This document shows positions 6,998 to 7,140 of a stretch of 7,140 bases of DNA, one piece after another; position 1 is the stretch's first letter, and every line of letters starts with the position of its first letter. The stretch lies in the NCBI GenBank assembly GCA_900541025.1, contig UQIL01000048.1, forward strand, positions 1-7,140. Direction: 5' to 3'. Both the position numbers and the translations under genes were made by a program. The stretch comes from an uncultured Collinsella sp. Its GTDB lineage: Bacteria > Actinomycetota > Coriobacteriia > Coriobacteriales > Coriobacteriaceae. A model generated the notes under the pieces. The model was not told the DNA's origin. It worked only from the letters and a program-made list of their open reading frames with translations, and made no database searches.

Positions 6998-7027
6998 GTT
7001 ATAAAACACAGCTACTATGTGAGACAA
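6998..7027 (-). promoter_or_regulatory. Candidate distal promoter of the acpS operon
   Basis: On the minus strand TTGTCT (7022-7027) and TATAAC (6998-7003) are spaced by 18 bases, giving 4 of 6 and 5 of 6 matches to -35 and -10. It begins just after the upstream terminator, so it would drive acpS independently of the preceding unit, in tandem with the proximal candidate. It is weaker evidence than the proximal one because the leader would be about 60 bases and no further signal supports it. Confidence 0.35.
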
Positions 7028-7041
7028 AAGCCCGTAAACGC

Positions 7042-7071
7042 AAAAAAGGGGGAGGCCGCGAGGCCTCCCCC
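7042..7071 (-). terminator. Intrinsic terminator of the upstream transcription unit
   Basis: A perfect 10-bp stem, GGGGGAGGCC / GGCCTCCCCC, with a 4-base loop (7058-7061) is followed on the minus strand by six T residues (7042-7047 on the plus strand are A). This is a textbook rho-independent terminator for a minus-strand transcript arriving from beyond the right edge. It insulates the acpS operon from the preceding gene. On the plus strand only TTCT follows the stem, so termination in that direction would be weak. Confidence 0.92.
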
Positions 7072-7073
7072 TT

Positions 7074-7140
7074 CTAAGCTCGATGACGGCTCGGTGCCGT
7101 CCACCGGTCAGCGGCGCCCTGGCCTCCCACGGGCTGACCC
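7074..7140 (-). other. 3' end of an unidentified upstream unit, with two inverted repeats
   Basis: These 67 bases precede the terminator on the minus strand and must belong to the end of the upstream transcript. One minus-strand frame stays open from the edge to a TAG at 7074-7076, two bases before the terminator stem, giving 21 residues with no recognisable motif. Another frame ends at a TGA near 7106-7108. Two inverted repeats are present: GACGGC/GCCGTC (7085-7101) and GGTCAGC/GCTGACC (7106-7139). The piece could be a protein-gene end or the 3' part of a structured RNA; it is too short to decide. Confidence 0.35.

Noticed and set aside
6933..7041. Riboswitch or leader peptide upstream of acpS
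   Set aside because: The likely leader is only about 22 to 65 bases, contains no ATG-initiated small frame besides the alternative acpS start, and shows no aptamer-like or terminator/antiterminator arrangement.
7074..7140. 3' end of tRNA, tmRNA or RNase P RNA
   Set aside because: There is no CCA-ending acceptor stem, no T-loop GGTTCGA and no conserved RNase P 3' segment in the visible bases.

Overview
The window reads as one compact, minus-strand housekeeping operon from a moderately high-GC bacterium, most likely an actinomycete of class Coriobacteriia (Collinsella-like). That placement is inference. It rests on the gene order acpS-nnr-alr-...-tsaE-tsaB-rimI-tsaD, which resembles actinobacterial and Gram-positive clusters, on the strong GGAGG-type ribosome binding sites, and on the fusion of TsaB, RimI and TsaD into one chain. 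No plasmid, phage, transposon or CRISPR signal is visible.

Layout, in the direction of transcription (right to left). At 7042-7140 there is the tail of an unidentified upstream transcription unit, with two inverted repeats and a strong intrinsic terminator. A 109-base promoter region follows (6933-7041) with two candidate sigma-70-type promoters and a small palindrome. Then come acpS (6393-6932), nnr (4776-6392), alr (3628-4773), a family 4 uracil-DNA glycosylase (2999-3619), tsaE (2480-2986) and the tsaB-rimI-tsaD fusion (109-2493). An 80-base trailer leads to a second hairpin at 5-27, probably the operon terminator, whose T-tract is cut off by the window edge. Gene junctions range from 14 bases of overlap to 12 bases of gap, and there is no internal terminator, so the six genes are very probably co-transcribed and partly translationally coupled.

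The genes support basic growth functions. AcpS activates acyl carrier protein for lipid synthesis. Nnr repairs damaged NAD(P)H hydrates. Alr makes D-alanine for peptidoglycan. The glycosylase removes uracil from DNA. TsaE and the TsaB/TsaD parts of the fusion make t6A37 in tRNAs that read ANN codons, and the RimI part should acetylate the N-terminus of ribosomal protein S18. The features most worth a second look are the three-domain fusion, a 50-residue C-terminal tail on AcpS, the glycosylase placed between alr and tsaE, and a palindrome inside the acpS promoter. I found no clearly new biological system.
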